DNA of 64,000 bases from Aureimonas psammosilenae (GCF_009176975.1 NZ_WEZG01000002.1:186001-250000); one strand, 5' to 3'; shown: positions 43,804-53,854, counted from the stretch's first letter. A program made the numbers and translations. Notes: generated from the sequence alone by a model not told the origin.

Positions 43804-44397
43804 TCAGTATTCCTCGCCCTCGACATCCGGCGAATGCTCGGCGCGACGGGCAAGGCGGGCGTCGCGCTCGGCCTGGCTTCGGCCGATCTCGGTTTTCAGG
43901 GCGACGAGATCGATGAAGTGGTCTGCCTGCCGGCGTAGCTCATCCGCGATCATCGGCGGCTGGGTCGCAAGGCTCGATACAACCGAGACCTTCCGGCCGC
44001 GACGTTGCAGCGCTTCCACGAGGGGGCGGAAGTCGCCGTCGCCGGAAAAGATCACGAAGTGGTCCACCGTTTCGGCGAGGTCCATGGCATCGACGGTGAG
44101 TTCGATATCCATGTTTCCCTTCACCTTGCGCCGCCCCGTCGCGTCGGTAAACTCCTTGGCGTTCTTGGTAACGACGCGGTATCCGTTATAATCGAGCCAG
44201 TCGATCAGCGGCCGGATCGAAGAATATTCCTGATCTTCGATGAGGGCGGTATAGTAATACGCGCGAAGAAGGTAGCCGCGCTTCTGGAAGGCTGTCAGCA
44301 GCTTCTTGTAGTCGATGTCGAAAGCCAGGCTGCGCGAGGCTGCGTAGAGATTCGCACCATCGATGAACAGGGCGATCTTCTCGCGGGTGTCGAACAT
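43804..44397 (-). CDS. NYN-domain (LabA/DUF88-like) PIN-fold protein
   Basis: 197 residues from the ATG at 44397. The PIN-like fold has acidic residues in ALFIDGANLYAAS (D13), GNMDIELTVDAMDLA and VIFSGDGDFRPLVEAL. These are the expected metal ligands of NYN RNases. The C-terminal tail is helical and charged. Family members are thought to act on RNA. It lies just upstream of the family-5 UDG gene and divergent from rpoZ, with a perfect 9-bp inverted repeat between them. Confidence 0.88.
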   Translation of the reverse strand: MFDTREKIALFIDGANLYAASRSLAFDIDYKKLLTAFQKRGYLLRAYYYTALIEDQEYSSIRPLIDWLDYNGYRVVTKNAKEFTDATGRRKVKGNMDIELTVDAMDLAETVDHFVIFSGDGDFRPLVEALQRRGRKVSVVSSLATQPPMIADELRRQADHFIDLVALKTEIGRSQAERDARLARRAEHSPDVEGEEY

Positions 44398-44518
44398 TGA
44401 TTTCCTTTTCAAGACCTCTCGAAGGAGGGCGTTGGGAAAGCGTTGATCGGTCTTTCCACGATCCTCATGATCGCGAAACTGTGAATCCGGCGGACCATAA
44501 GCCCGGCTCACTCTGATT

Positions 44519-44543
44519 CCAACCGCATACCAGTTGCGGTTGG
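44519..44543. promoter_or_regulatory. Perfect 9-7-9 inverted repeat between NYN gene and rpoZ
   Basis: CCAACCGCA, spacer TACCAGT, TGCGGTTGG with no mismatch. It is 122 bp from the NYN start and 86 bp from the rpoZ start, so it could be an operator for either promoter or a leader hairpin of rpoZ. No T-run follows on either strand. Confidence 0.5.
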
Positions 44544-44629
44544 CACCCAGTTTCTCGGTCTTGTGCGATCTGTTTCAACAGTCTATGTCAAGTTCTTGAT
44601 CCCTCACGAACGAGAATTCCGGAGACAGG

Positions 44630-45034
44630 ATGGCACGCGTCACCGTCGAAGATTGCGTCGACAAGATCGAGAACCGCTTCGAGCTCGTGCTGCTCGCCAG
44701 CCATCGGGCCCGGCAGATCGCGCAAGGTCAGCCGATCACCGTCGACCGCGACAACGACAAGAACCCCGTCGTGGCCCTGCGTGAGATCGCCGACGAGCAA
44801 CTGACCCCGGACGATCTCAAGGAAGACCTGATCCACTCGCTGCAGAAGCATGTCGAGGTGGACGAGCCCGAAGCCCCGCCGCAGCCGCAGCCGGCCATCG
44901 CCGAGGGTACGTCCGGCACTGAAGCGAGCGCCGAGGACGACGGCGATTCGGTCACCTTCGACCGCATGAGCGAGGACGACCTTCTCGCCGGCATCGAGGG
45001 TCTGGTCGCTCCGGAAAAGAACGAGGATTTCTGA
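44630..45034 (+). CDS. rpoZ: RNA polymerase omega subunit
   Basis: 134 residues from the ATG at 44630 with ggagacagg upstream. The N-terminal domain ([37 protein letters not shown]) is the omega fold. The Pro/Glu/Asp-rich tail after residue 80 is the alphaproteobacterial extension. Omega helps assemble RNA polymerase and contributes to the ppGpp site. The next gene makes ppGpp, and this pairing is conserved. A strong terminator follows. Confidence 0.97.
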   Translation: MARVTVEDCVDKIENRFELVLLASHRARQIAQGQPITVDRDNDKNPVVALREIADEQLTPDDLKEDLIHSLQKHVEVDEPEAPPQPQPAIAEGTSGTEASAEDDGDSVTFDRMSEDDLLAGIEGLVAPEKNEDF

Positions 45035-45084
45035 TTCGGAGCCCTTTCGGGCTTTCGGATCGGCTTCTTCGGTTCCTATATTAG

Positions 45085-45119
45085 AGGGGCGTCCGGCGAT
45101 CCGCCGGGGGCCCCTTTTT
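45085..45119 (+). terminator. Rho-independent terminator after rpoZ
   Basis: Two-part stem: outer AGGGGC (45085-45090) with GCCCCT (45110-45115), inner CCGGCG (45093-45098) with CGCCGG (45102-45107), then a T-run to 45119. It ends 24 bp before the rsh start, so rsh must be served by read-through or a promoter overlapping this hairpin. Confidence 0.9.
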
Positions 45120-45143
45120 CCTGTCTGATCGGCCGCTCCACGG

Positions 45144-47366
45144 ATGATGCGACAATACGAACTCGTCGAACGGGTGGCGAGCTACAAGCCCGATGTCGAC
45201 GAGGCGCTTCTCAACCGCGCCTATGTCTACGCCATGCAGAAGCATGGCGCGCAGAAGCGCGTGAACGGCGATCCCTACTTCTCGCATCCGCTGGAAGTCG
45301 CCGCGATCCTCACCAACATGCGCCTCGACGAGGCGACGATCGCGACCGCGCTTCTGCACGACACGATCGAGGACACGGACGCCACCCGCAAGGAAATCGA
45401 CCAGCATTTCGGCGACCGCATCGGCCAGCTCGTGGAAGGGCTGACCAAGCTGAAGCGGCTCGACCTCGTGTCCAAGAAGGCCGAGCAGGCCGAGAACCTG
45501 CGCAAGCTTCTCCTTGCCATCGCCGACGACATCCGCGTGCTTCTGGTGAAGCTCGCCGACCGCCTCCACAACATGCGCACGCTGCACCACATGCGGCCCG
45601 AGAAGCGCCTGTCGATCTCGCAGGAGACGATGGACATCTATGCGCCGCTGGCCGGCCGCATGGGCATGCAGGACATGCGCGACGAGCTGGAGGATCTGGC
45701 CTTCCGCTATGTGAACCCGGACGCCTACGAGACAATCACCTCGCGCCTCGCCGAGCTTCGCGAGAAGCATGCCGACACCATCGCCAAGATCGAAACGGAT
45801 CTGGCCGGTCGTCTGCAAACGAGCGGCATCGCGGCCAGCGTGAAGGGGCGGCAGAAGAAGCCCTATTCGGTGTTCTCTAAGATGCAGCGTAAAGCCCTGT
45901 CGCTGGAGCAACTCTCCGACATCTTCGGTTTTCGCGTTCTCGTGGCGGGCGAGGACGAGTGCTATCGCACGCTCGGCATCGTCCACCGCACTTGGCCGAT
46001 GGTGCCGGGGCGGTTCAAGGATTACATCTCGACCCCGAAGCAGAACGATTACCGCTCGCTCCACACCACCATCGTCGGGCCGTCGCGCCAGCGCGTCGAG
46101 CTTCAGATCCGCACCCGCGACATGCATCAGGTCGCCGAACTCGGCGTCGCTGCCCATTCCGTCTACAAGGACGGCGTCCTCGTGCGGCCGAGCATGGACG
46201 GCAAGACGATGATCTCCAAGGAGAGCAACGCCTATGCCTGGCTGCGGCGCACGATCGAGCAACTGGCCGAAGGCGACAACCCGGAAGAGTTTCTGGAGCA
46301 TACCAAGCTCGAACTCTTCCAGGATCAGGTCTTCTGCTTCACGCCCAAGGGCCGCCTGATCGCGCTGCCGCGCGGCGCGACGCCGATCGATTTTGCCTAT
46401 GCCGTCCATACCGATGTCGGCGACACCTGCGTCGGCGCCAAGATCGACGGGCGAATCATGCCGGTGGCGACCGAGCTTCAGAACGGCGACGAGGTGGAGA
46501 TCATCCGCTCCAAGGGCGCCGCTCCCCCGGCCGCCTGGGAAACGGTGGCCGTCACCGGCAAGGCGCGCGCCGCGATCCGCAAGGCGACGCGGCTGGCCGT
46601 GCGCCGCCAATATGCCGGGCTCGGCCAGCAGATGCTGACGCGTTCCTTCCAGCGCTCGGGCAAGACCTTCGCGCGCGACACGCTGAAGCCTTATCTCGCC
46701 AAGATCGGCCATAAGGATATCGACGAGGCGCTGGCGGCCGTCGGGCGCGGCGAGATCGCCACCGCCGACGTGCTGCGCGCCGTCTACCCCGACTTCCAGG
46801 ACAGCCGCGTCACCAAGGTCGACCCGCGCGGCGAGGAGGAGGGCTGGTTCCACCTTCATTCGGCGGCCGGCATGATCTTCCGCATCCCCACCATCGCGGA
46901 AGCCGAGAAGTCCGGGCGCTCCGTGCCGATCCGGGGCGGGGGCATCGACACGCCGGTGCGCTTCGGGCCGGACGGCGCGGTGCCGGGCGACCGGATCGTC
47001 GGCATTCTGGAGCCGGAAACCGGCATCACGATCTATCCCATCCAGTCGCCGGCGCTCGGCGCTTTCGACGACCGGCCGGAGCGCTGGGTGGACGTGCGCT
47101 GGGATCTCGACGCCGAAAGCAGCACGCGCTATCCGGCCCGCATCTCGGTGTCCGGCACCAACGAACCCGGAACGCTGGCCGAGGTCGCCGAAACCATCGC
47201 GGCCAACGACGCCAATATCCACAACATTTCCATGGTGAAGCCCGCGCCCGACATCACCTCGATGATGATCGATGTCGAAGTCTGGGACCTCGCCCACCTG
47301 ACCCGCACGCTGAACCAGTTGCGTAACAAAACCTGCGTGTCGCAGGCCAAGAGGATGAACGGCTGA
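45144..47366 (+). CDS. rsh: Bifunctional (p)ppGpp synthetase/hydrolase (Rsh)
   Basis: 740 residues. The HD hydrolase domain (about 20-160) has [12 protein letters not shown] with His72/Asp73 and Glu/Asp 76-77. The synthetase domain (about 220-340) has [20 protein letters not shown]. The TGS domain (about 385-450) has [20 protein letters not shown], and an ACT domain lies at 660-735. Both catalytic halves look intact, as expected for the single long Rsh of most alphaproteobacteria. It controls the stringent response. Its stop overlaps the pyrE start by one base. Confidence 0.97.
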   Translation: MMRQYELVERVASYKPDVDEALLNRAYVYAMQKHGAQKRVNGDPYFSHPLEVAAILTNMRLDEATIATALLHDTIEDTDATRKEIDQHFGDRIGQLVEGLTKLKRLDLVSKKAEQAENLRKLLLAIADDIRVLLVKLADRLHNMRTLHHMRPEKRLSISQETMDIYAPLAGRMGMQDMRDELEDLAFRYVNPDAYETITSRLAELREKHADTIAKIETDLAGRLQTSGIAASVKGRQKKPYSVFSKMQRKALSLEQLSDIFGFRVLVAGEDECYRTLGIVHRTWPMVPGRFKDYISTPKQNDYRSLHTTIVGPSRQRVELQIRTRDMHQVAELGVAAHSVYKDGVLVRPSMDGKTMISKESNAYAWLRRTIEQLAEGDNPEEFLEHTKLELFQDQVFCFTPKGRLIALPRGATPIDFAYAVHTDVGDTCVGAKIDGRIMPVATELQNGDEVEIIRSKGAAPPAAWETVAVTGKARAAIRKATRLAVRRQYAGLGQQMLTRSFQRSGKTFARDTLKPYLAKIGHKDIDEALAAVGRGEIATADVLRAVYPDFQDSRVTKVDPRGEEEGWFHLHSAAGMIFRIPTIAEAEKSGRSVPIRGGGIDTPVRFGPDGAVPGDRIVGILEPETGITIYPIQSPALGAFDDRPERWVDVRWDLDAESSTRYPARISVSGTNEPGTLAEVAETIAANDANIHNISMVKPAPDITSMMIDVEVWDLAHLTRTLNQLRNKTCVSQAKRMNG

Positions 47367-47974
47367 TGGACGCAACGGGGCAGGCCGGAGAGCCGATGGG
47401 ACGCGACGAGGTGATCTCGATCTTCCGCGAGGCGGGCGCCTATCTGGAAGGTCACTTCATCCTGACATCTGGCCTGCGCAGCCCGATCTTCCTGCAAAAG
47501 GCGCGCGTTTTCATGCACGCGCATCTGACCGAGCGCCTTTGCCGCGCGCTGGGAGCCCGCATCCGCGCGGAAGTGGAGGGGCGAATCGACACGCTCGTCG
47601 GCCCGGCCGTCGGTGGCTTGATTCCAGCCTACGAGACCTCGCGGCACTTGAGCGTTCCGTCCGTCTACGTGGAGCGGGAAGCCGGCGAGTTTCGCCTTCG
47701 CCGCTTCGAGCTTGAGCCGGCCTCGCGGGTCGTGGTGGTGGAGGATATCGTCACCACCGGCCTGTCGATCCGCGAAACGGTGGCGTGCCTTGAGAAGCTC
47801 GACGTCGAGGTTCTGGCCGCAGCCTGCATCATCGACCGCTCGGCCGGCAAGGCGGATGTCGGCGTGCCGCTGATCGCGCTTGCGCAATACGAGGTGCCGG
47901 CCTATCCGGCGGATGCGCTTCCGCCCGAACTCGCCGCAATTCCGCCGGTGAAGCCGGGTAGCCGCGGGCTTTGA
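47366..47974 (+). CDS. pyrE: Orotate phosphoribosyltransferase
   Basis: 202 residues from the ATG at 47366 overlapping the rsh stop. Marks are [47 protein letters not shown] and the PRPP loop [18 protein letters not shown]. It joins orotate and PRPP to give OMP in pyrimidine synthesis; pyrC is also in the window at 56-57 kb. The position after rsh is conserved in rhizobia. Confidence 0.96.
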   Translation: MDATGQAGEPMGRDEVISIFREAGAYLEGHFILTSGLRSPIFLQKARVFMHAHLTERLCRALGARIRAEVEGRIDTLVGPAVGGLIPAYETSRHLSVPSVYVEREAGEFRLRRFELEPASRVVVVEDIVTTGLSIRETVACLEKLDVEVLAAACIIDRSAGKADVGVPLIALAQYEVPAYPADALPPELAAIPPVKPGSRGL

Positions 47975-48020
47975 GTTCGTCTCGGCCGAACAGGTCTCGT
48001 ATTGGTGGGAACCGGGTGAC

Positions 48021-48611
48021 ATGCTGTTCCGACGGCGCGTGAAGCCGACCTGGAAGGAGCGCGTTCGCATTTGGCTTTGGCCGAGGCGGTCCTGGCGGCG
48101 CTCGCTTTCCTATCTGAAGAAGCGCGTCCTGCGCTTGAACGCGACGCCGCACGCCATCGCGGCGGGCGTCGCGGCCGGCATCTTCGCCACCTTCACGCCC
48201 TTTATCGGCTTCCATTTCCTCCTGGCCTTCGCGATCGCCTACTTGGTGGCCGGCAACATGGCTTCGGCGGCGCTCGGCTGCGGGGCGGGCAACCCGCTCA
48301 CCTATGGGCCGATCTGGGCGTCCACCTACGAGATCGGGCGCTGGATGCTTGGCGACGACAACGCGGCCGGCAGCGCGCCCGCGAGCCTTGGCCATGTTCT
48401 GATGAACATGGATATCTGGGATATCTGGCAGCCGATCATCAAGCCGATGCTGATCGGCGGTATTCCGCTCGGGATCGGCTTCGGCCTTCTGTCCTACGGC
48501 TTGGTCTATCTTGCCGCGCGCTCCTTCCAGGGGCACCGGGCGCGGCGTATGGCGGAAATGCGCGAGCGGCACCGGCAAGCGGCGGTCGCGGCGGCCGAGG
48601 GCGTGCGATGA
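48021..48611 (+). CDS. DUF2062-family membrane protein
   Basis: 196 residues. The basic N-terminus (about 1-40) includes a run of Arg/Trp/Lys. It is followed by [20 protein letters not shown] and three or four hydrophobic helices to about residue 165, then a basic C-terminal tail. This matches DUF2062, inner-membrane proteins of unknown function. Its stop overlaps the acpS start (ATGA), so it is translated together with acpS. Confidence 0.88.
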   Translation: MLFRRRVKPTWKERVRIWLWPRRSWRRSLSYLKKRVLRLNATPHAIAAGVAAGIFATFTPFIGFHFLLAFAIAYLVAGNMASAALGCGAGNPLTYGPIWASTYEIGRWMLGDDNAAGSAPASLGHVLMNMDIWDIWQPIIKPMLIGGIPLGIGFGLLSYGLVYLAARSFQGHRARRMAEMRERHRQAAVAAAEGVR

Positions 48612-49024
48612 TCATCGGCATCGGCTCGGATCTTATCGACATCCGCCGCGTGGAAAAGACGCTGGAACGGCATGGGACCCGCTTCACGACCCGCGTCTTT
48701 ACGGCGATCGAGCAGGCGAAATCCGACCGTCGCCAACAGCGCGCAGCCTCCTATGCCAAGCGCTTCGCGGCCAAGGAGGCCTGCGCCAAGGCGCTCGGCA
48801 CCGGCCTTGCCCAAGGCGTCTACTGGCGCGACATGGGCGTCGTGAACCTGCCGAGCGGCGCGCCCACTATGCGCCTCACCGGCGGGGCGCTGGAACGGCT
48901 GACGGCGCTCGTGCCCGCCGGCCACGCGCCGCGCATCCATCTGACCATCACCGACGACCATCCGCTCGCCCAGGCTTTCGTGGTGATCGAGGCCGTGCCG
49001 GCCGCATTGCGGCAGGACGGTTGA
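48608..49024 (+). CDS. acpS: Holo-[acyl-carrier-protein] synthase
   Basis: 138 residues. The N-terminal [19 protein letters not shown] has the magnesium ligand Asp8. [17 protein letters not shown] has Glu57 and the conserved Lys. It transfers 4'-phosphopantetheine from CoA to acyl carrier protein, activating fatty-acid synthesis. It overlaps the DUF2062 gene upstream by 4 bp. lepB follows after 56 bp, the usual acpS-lepB-rnc-era order. Confidence 0.96.
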   Translation: MIIGIGSDLIDIRRVEKTLERHGTRFTTRVFTAIEQAKSDRRQQRAASYAKRFAAKEACAKALGTGLAQGVYWRDMGVVNLPSGAPTMRLTGGALERLTALVPAGHAPRIHLTITDDHPLAQAFVVIEAVPAALRQDG

Positions 49025-49080
49025 ACCGTTATCAAGCGAGGCCGCGCGGAGCCCGCGCGAAATTGATCGAAGGACTCTGC

Positions 49081-49833
49081 ATGGTCGACCGGGCCGAGAC
49101 GAAGACGAGCGGCGGGATCGGCGAAACGATCAAGGTCGTGATCCAGGCCCTTCTGCTGGCCTTGGTGATCCGCACCTTTCTGTTCCAGCCTTTCTCCATC
49201 CCCTCCGGCTCCATGATGCCGACCCTCCTTCAGGGCGACTATCTGTTCGTCTCCAAATGGAGCTACGGCTTCTCGAAATACTCGTTTCCCTCGCTGCCCC
49301 CTTATGTCGGTTATCTGCCGATCGAAGGGCGCACGCCCGACGGCGTCGTGGCCGATCGGGGCGACGTGATCGTGTTCCGCAAACCGCACGAGGAGGAGAC
49401 CGACTACATCAAGCGCGTCGTCGGTCTGCCGGGCGACCGCATCCAGGTGCGCAACGGCGTCCTCTTCATCAACGACACGGCCGTTCCGCGCGAGCCGGCG
49501 GGCGAGTTCGTCGACGAGAACGGCTCGCGCGTCCAGCAATATCGCGAAACGCTGCCGAACGGCGTCAGCTATCTGACGCTCGACCTGTCCCCGGTCTCGG
49601 CCGGCGACAACACGCGCGAATTCCTCGTGCCGCCCGGCCATTACTTCATGATGGGCGACAATCGCGACAACTCGCTCGATAGCCGCTTCGACGTCGGCTA
49701 CGTGCCGGCCGAAAATCTCGTCGGCAAGGCGCAGATCATCTTCTTCTCGGTCGGCGGCGACAATTCTCCGCTGGAATTCTGGAAGTGGCCGGTGGACCTT
49801 CGGGTCGGCCGTTTCTTCACATGGCTAAGCTGA
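49081..49833 (+). CDS. lepB: Signal peptidase I
   Basis: 250 residues from the ATG at 49081. One N-terminal TM helix (about 15-35) precedes the catalytic Ser44 in FSIPSGSMMPTLLQGDYL and Lys111 in DYIKRVVGLPGDRI. The late GHYFMMGDNRDNSLDSR box is plain. It removes signal peptides from exported proteins at the periplasmic face. The 3' end overlaps the rnc start by 13 bp. Confidence 0.97.
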   Translation: MVDRAETKTSGGIGETIKVVIQALLLALVIRTFLFQPFSIPSGSMMPTLLQGDYLFVSKWSYGFSKYSFPSLPPYVGYLPIEGRTPDGVVADRGDVIVFRKPHEEETDYIKRVVGLPGDRIQVRNGVLFINDTAVPREPAGEFVDENGSRVQQYRETLPNGVSYLTLDLSPVSAGDNTREFLVPPGHYFMMGDNRDNSLDSRFDVGYVPAENLVGKAQIIFFSVGGDNSPLEFWKWPVDLRVGRFFTWLS

Positions 49834-50534
49834 GCGCGGCCGCGCCGCTGGACGAGCTGGAACAGCGGATCGGCTTCCGGGTGAACGACCGGGCGCGCCT
49901 GGAGCGCGCCCTGACCCATGCCAGCCACCGCTCGGCGCGGGGCGCGACGAGCTACGAGCGCCTGGAATTCCTCGGCGACCGCGTTCTCGGCCTCGTCATC
50001 TCGGAACGGCTCTTCGAGATGTTTCCCAAGGCCAACGAGGGCGAGCTTTCGTTGAAGCTCAACCAGCTCGTCAGCGCGGAGGCCTGCGCCGAGATCGCCG
50101 ATCTCGTCGGCCTCACCAACTTCATTCGCCATGGCGGCGGCGACTTGAAGCGTATGGCGGCGGAGAACACCCGCAACATCCGCGCCGACGTTGTGGAATC
50201 GCTGATCGCCGCCATCTATCTCGGCAACGGCCTCGATGATGCGCGTCGCTTCATCCTGCGTTTCTGGGAAGACAAGCTGAGCGGTGCGGCGACGGCGCGG
50301 CGCGACCCCAAGACCGCGCTTCAGGAATGGGTGCATACGCGCTCCACCGTGCCGCCGCGCTACGAGATCGTGGATCGCTCGGGGCCCGATCACGACCCGA
50401 TCTTCACCGTGCGCACCGTGATCGAAGGCATCGCGCCTGGCGAGGGCCAGGGCCGCTCGCGCCGGCTGGCCGAACAGGACGCCGCGACCGTGGTGCTCGT
50501 TCGCGAGAGGATATGGAAGGACGACGAGGCGTGA
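49821..50534 (+). CDS. rnc: Ribonuclease III
   Basis: 237 residues from the ATG at 49821 inside the end of lepB. The nuclease domain has the signature YERLEFLGDRVLGLVISERL (Glu49 and Asp53) and the second acidic site in RADVVESLIAAIYLGNG. The C-terminal double-stranded RNA-binding domain (about 165-232) has DPKTALQEWVHTR and GQGRSRRLAEQDAA. It processes rRNA precursors and other duplex RNA. The stop overlaps the era start. Confidence 0.97.
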   Translation: MAKLSAAAPLDELEQRIGFRVNDRARLERALTHASHRSARGATSYERLEFLGDRVLGLVISERLFEMFPKANEGELSLKLNQLVSAEACAEIADLVGLTNFIRHGGGDLKRMAAENTRNIRADVVESLIAAIYLGNGLDDARRFILRFWEDKLSGAATARRDPKTALQEWVHTRSTVPPRYEIVDRSGPDHDPIFTVRTVIEGIAPGEGQGRSRRLAEQDAATVVLVRERIWKDDEA

Positions 50535-51466
50535 GCGAGACCGAAAACCCAGGCGGCAGCACCCTGCCGAGCGACACGCATTCGGGCTTCGTGGCGCTTC
50601 TGGGCGCACCGAACGCCGGCAAGTCGACGCTCGTCAACCAACTCGTCGGCACCAAGGTTTCCATCGTCACCCACAAGGTGCAGACGACGCGGGCGCTGGT
50701 GCGCGGCATCGCCATCGAGAACCGCACGCAGATCGTCTTCGTGGACGCGCCGGGCGTGTTCAAGCCCAAGCGCCGGCTGGACCGCGCCATGGTGCGCACC
50801 GCCTGGAGCGGGGCGAAGGACGCCGATATCGTGCTCTTCATCATGGATGCCGAGCGCGGCGTCTCGGAGGACGTGGAATCCATTCTCGGCCGATTGAAGG
50901 ACGGCGGCGACCGCGTCGTTCTTCTTCTCAATAAGATCGACCGGATCGAGCGCGAGAAGCTCCTGGCTTTGACGCAGGACCTCACCTCGCGCGGGCTGGA
51001 GTTCGAGCGCGTCTTCATGATCTCGGCGCTGAACGGCTCGGGCTGCAAGGACTTGCTCAAGTGGCTCGGCGACGCGCTGCCGGAAGGCCCGTGGTACTAC
51101 CCGGAAGACCAGATCACCGATCTGCCGATCCGCCAGCTCGCCGCCGAGATCACCCGCGAAAAGCTGTTCCTGCGCCTTCATCAGGAACTGCCCTATGCGT
51201 CGACGGTGGAAACCGAGCTTTGGAAGCGCCAGCCGGACGGCTCGGTGCGTATCGAGCAGACCATCTATGTCGAGCGCGACAGCCAGAAGAAGATCGTGAT
51301 CGGCCACAAGGGCGAGACCATCAAGGCGATCGGGCAGGCGGCGCGCATCGAGATCACGGAAGCGGCGGAAGAAAAGGTGCATCTCTTCCTGTTCGTGAAG
51401 GTTCGCGAGAACTGGGGCGACGATCCCGATCGTTATCGCGAGATGGGCCTCGATTTCGGCGGATAG
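50531..51466 (+). CDS. era: GTPase Era
   Basis: 311 residues from the GTG at 50531 overlapping the rnc stop; the ATG at 50513 is a possible start 6 codons earlier. The G domain has GAPNAGKSTLVNQL (G1), KVQTTR (G2), DAPGVF (G3), NKIDRI (G4) and SALNGSG (G5). The KH domain carries KKIVIGHKGETIKAIGQAAR. Era binds the 3' end of 16S rRNA and is needed for 30S maturation. It is co-translated with rnc. Confidence 0.97.
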   Translation: MSETENPGGSTLPSDTHSGFVALLGAPNAGKSTLVNQLVGTKVSIVTHKVQTTRALVRGIAIENRTQIVFVDAPGVFKPKRRLDRAMVRTAWSGAKDADIVLFIMDAERGVSEDVESILGRLKDGGDRVVLLLNKIDRIEREKLLALTQDLTSRGLEFERVFMISALNGSGCKDLLKWLGDALPEGPWYYPEDQITDLPIRQLAAEITREKLFLRLHQELPYASTVETELWKRQPDGSVRIEQTIYVERDSQKKIVIGHKGETIKAIGQAARIEITEAAEEKVHLFLFVKVRENWGDDPDRYREMGLDFGG

Positions 51467-51474
51467 GCACCAGC

Positions 51475-52197
51475 ATGGAATGGCGTGAGTCGGCGATCGT
51501 GCTCGGGCTTCGCCGCTATGGCGAAACGAGCGTCATCGCCGAACTGATGACGCGCGAGCGCGGACGCCATCTCGGCATCGTGCGGGGCGGGCGCTCGCGC
51601 CGGCTCCAACCGGTTCTGCAACCGGGCAACGAGGTGGACGCGGTTTGGCGCGCGCGCATCGACGAACAGCTCGGCACCTATGTCGTGGAGCCGCTGGAGC
51701 TTCGAGCCGCGCGGTTGATGGAAAGCGCCGTCGCGCTGCACGGCATCCAACTTCTTGCCGCGCACTTACGCCTTCTGCCCGAGCGCGATCCCCACAAGCG
51801 TCTCTATGACGGCGTGAAGCTGATCCTCGACCATTTCGACGATGCGCGAAAGACCGGCGAACTGATCCTGCGCTTCGAGGCGGCGCTTCTGGAGGAACTC
51901 GGCTTCGGGCTCGATCTGACGAGTTGCGCGGCGACGGGGGAAACGGACGACCTGATCTATGTGTCGCCGAAATCCGGCCGCGCGGTCGGGCGCGAACCGG
52001 GCGAGCCCTGGCGCGACCGTCTTCTGCCGCTGCCGGCCTTCCTGCGCGATGCCGGAACGCGGCCCGAAGGCGACGACATCGCCGATGGCTTCCGCACCAT
52101 CGGCTATTTCCTGTCACGCCACGTCTGGTCGCCGCGGGCGATCGCCGAGCCGCCGTCGCGCGCCGCGCTGATCGCGGCGATTGCGACGGCCACCTGA
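51475..52197 (+). CDS. recO: DNA repair protein RecO
   Basis: 240 residues from the ATG at 51475, 8 bp after era. An N-terminal OB-fold (MEWRESAIVLGLRRYGETSV, HLGIVRGGRSRRLQPVLQPG) is followed by a helical domain with FEAALLEELGFGLDLTSCAA. The zinc-finger cysteines of some RecO proteins are reduced to one here (C178-type position), which is common in this group. It loads RecA with RecR in gap repair. It is the last gene of the block and converges on the next gene with a 4-bp gap. Confidence 0.93.
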   Translation: MEWRESAIVLGLRRYGETSVIAELMTRERGRHLGIVRGGRSRRLQPVLQPGNEVDAVWRARIDEQLGTYVVEPLELRAARLMESAVALHGIQLLAAHLRLLPERDPHKRLYDGVKLILDHFDDARKTGELILRFEAALLEELGFGLDLTSCAATGETDDLIYVSPKSGRAVGREPGEPWRDRLLPLPAFLRDAGTRPEGDDIADGFRTIGYFLSRHVWSPRAIAEPPSRAALIAAIATAT

Positions 52198-52201
52198 CGG
52201 A

Positions 52202-53854
52202 TCAGGGCTGCGGCGCTTCCTCCGGCAGGGCGTTGTCGTCGGTCGGCGCTTGATCGGTCGGGACATCGCCATCCGGCGCGATGCCCTCATCCGGAACGAT
52301 ATCCTCGTCCGGCCCGTGGCCTTCAGGGTCCTCTCCCGGCGCGACGACCGGGTCCGGCCCCTTCACCTCCACGCCGTTGACCTTCACCGAGCCGTCGGTG
52401 GCGACGTTCACCACCCATTGCGTGCGCCCATCCGGCAGCGCCTGGCCGAAGCCCTTGGCGATCGACATGACGCCCACCGCCTGGTTGGCGTCCGGCGACG
52501 TGGCCGCCGCCGTCTTCAGCTTCTCGATCGTCGCATCGAAGCCGGTCGCTTCCATCGAGATCGAGGCGGATGGCTTGCCGCTCGTCATCACAAGGCCGCC
52601 GCTGAAGGACAGGCCGAGATCGGCACTCTTCAAGCGGCTCGGCGCGATCACCACGGTCGGCGCGGCGGCTTCCAGCGCTTCGCCGGCTTGGCGGCCGAGT
52701 TCGTCATAGGGCGTGTCGTCGCGGGTCAGGTCGAAGCCGTCGATCATGATGTCGGCGGGCGTTCGAAGATCGAGCTTTTCGAAGCCGAAATTGAGATCCA
52801 TCTCCTGCGGGATCAGCGATTTCGCCCAGACTGGCACCATCGGCGACACCACGTCGATGCCCGTGGCGCGCAGCGAAGCCTTGAGGGTGCCGTCCTTCGA
52901 GATGCCGGTGGTCGCCAGATCGTAGCTGTAGGGGCCGACGGTGAAGGTGCCGAAGCCGCCTTCGCCCGACATCGTCTCGCCCTTGGCAGAGGACTCCAGC
53001 CGCTCCCAGAGCGGCAAGGCCGCTTTCAGCTTCGCCTTCAGGTCAGTCTGGAGAGCGCCGAGCGCGGCGCGGTCCGGTTGTTCGGAAAACAGCACCGGAT
53101 TGGCGACGAGAAAAGCGTAGAGGTCCGTGATCGCCTTGGAGCGCATCGCTGCGATCCTGGCCACCGTATCGGTTTTGCCGCCATGCACGGTGAAAGGCGT
53201 CATGCCCGTCAGCGGGTTGCCTTCGCCGCCGAACTCACGGCGTTCGGAAAAGGCTTCGACCACCTGATTCACGGTCAAATCCACCGCGCCGTCCGCCACC
53301 GGCGTGCCGGTGAGGGCGAAGGTGAGCGGTCCGAATTCCGAGGTGCTCTTGCCGAGCGCATCGGTTGTTTCCGAACGGAAGCGCCGTATCGCGCCTTCGC
53401 TGGACAGGAAGGCGGCCAAGGCGGTGGACCAGACACCCTTGAAGCGCGAGCCTTCCGCCGCGTAGCTGCCGTTCTGCTTCATCTCCTCCTGATCGATCGC
53501 GAAAGTCGCGGACGGATCGGAGTTCGAGAAGACGTTCCAGTTGCCGTCCTCGCGCGGGCTGACCACGGCCTCGAAGGGCCGCAGGTCGAACTTGGTGCCT
53601 TCGGGCAGAGTTTTCCGGAGAAGCCCGGCGAAGTCGAGTCGCAGCCGGTAGCCGGCGGGGTCGGGAATGACGGACAGGAGGCCCGTGCCGGCGCCCGCGC
53701 TGCCCGCATAGGCGGAAAGCGCCTTCGTCATCTCGTCTGCCTGAGCTTGCGTGCCCGCCGGTGCGGGCTCGGGCGCGTTCGGCTCCGCCCAGGCCGGGGC
53801 GAGCGTCGCCGCCGACAGCATCAGCGCCAGAAGAAGACGTCGCGTCGAATGCAT
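52202..53854 (-). CDS. Exported protein of unknown function with acidic Pro-rich tail (possibly DUF2125-like)
   Basis: 550 residues. A signal peptide (MHSTRRLLLALMLSAATLAP, AWA) precedes a long region dominated by alternating beta strands (about 50-490), with repeated amphipathic stretches that recall lipid-binding or AsmA-like periplasmic proteins. The last 60 residues are very rich in Asp, Glu and Pro. I cannot name the family with confidence; DUF2125 is a guess. It is conserved-looking and in frame throughout, and opposed to recO. Confidence 0.75.
   Translation of the reverse strand: MHSTRRLLLALMLSAATLAPAWAEPNAPEPAPAGTQAQADEMTKALSAYAGSAGAGTGLLSVIPDPAGYRLRLDFAGLLRKTLPEGTKFDLRPFEAVVSPREDGNWNVFSNSDPSATFAIDQEEMKQNGSYAAEGSRFKGVWSTALAAFLSSEGAIRRFRSETTDALGKSTSEFGPLTFALTGTPVADGAVDLTVNQVVEAFSERREFGGEGNPLTGMTPFTVHGGKTDTVARIAAMRSKAITDLYAFLVANPVLFSEQPDRAALGALQTDLKAKLKAALPLWERLESSAKGETMSGEGGFGTFTVGPYSYDLATTGISKDGTLKASLRATGIDVVSPMVPVWAKSLIPQEMDLNFGFEKLDLRTPADIMIDGFDLTRDDTPYDELGRQAGEALEAAAPTVVIAPSRLKSADLGLSFSGGLVMTSGKPSASISMEATGFDATIEKLKTAAATSPDANQAVGVMSIAKGFGQALPDGRTQWVVNVATDGSVKVNGVEVKGPDPVVAPGEDPEGHGPDEDIVPDEGIAPDGDVPTDQAPTDDNALPEEAPQP

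Noticed and set aside
45081-47375. Minus-strand frame of 764 codons opposite rsh
   Set aside because: The plus strand carries HD, synthetase, TGS and ACT domains. The antisense frame has none and spans the rpoZ terminator.
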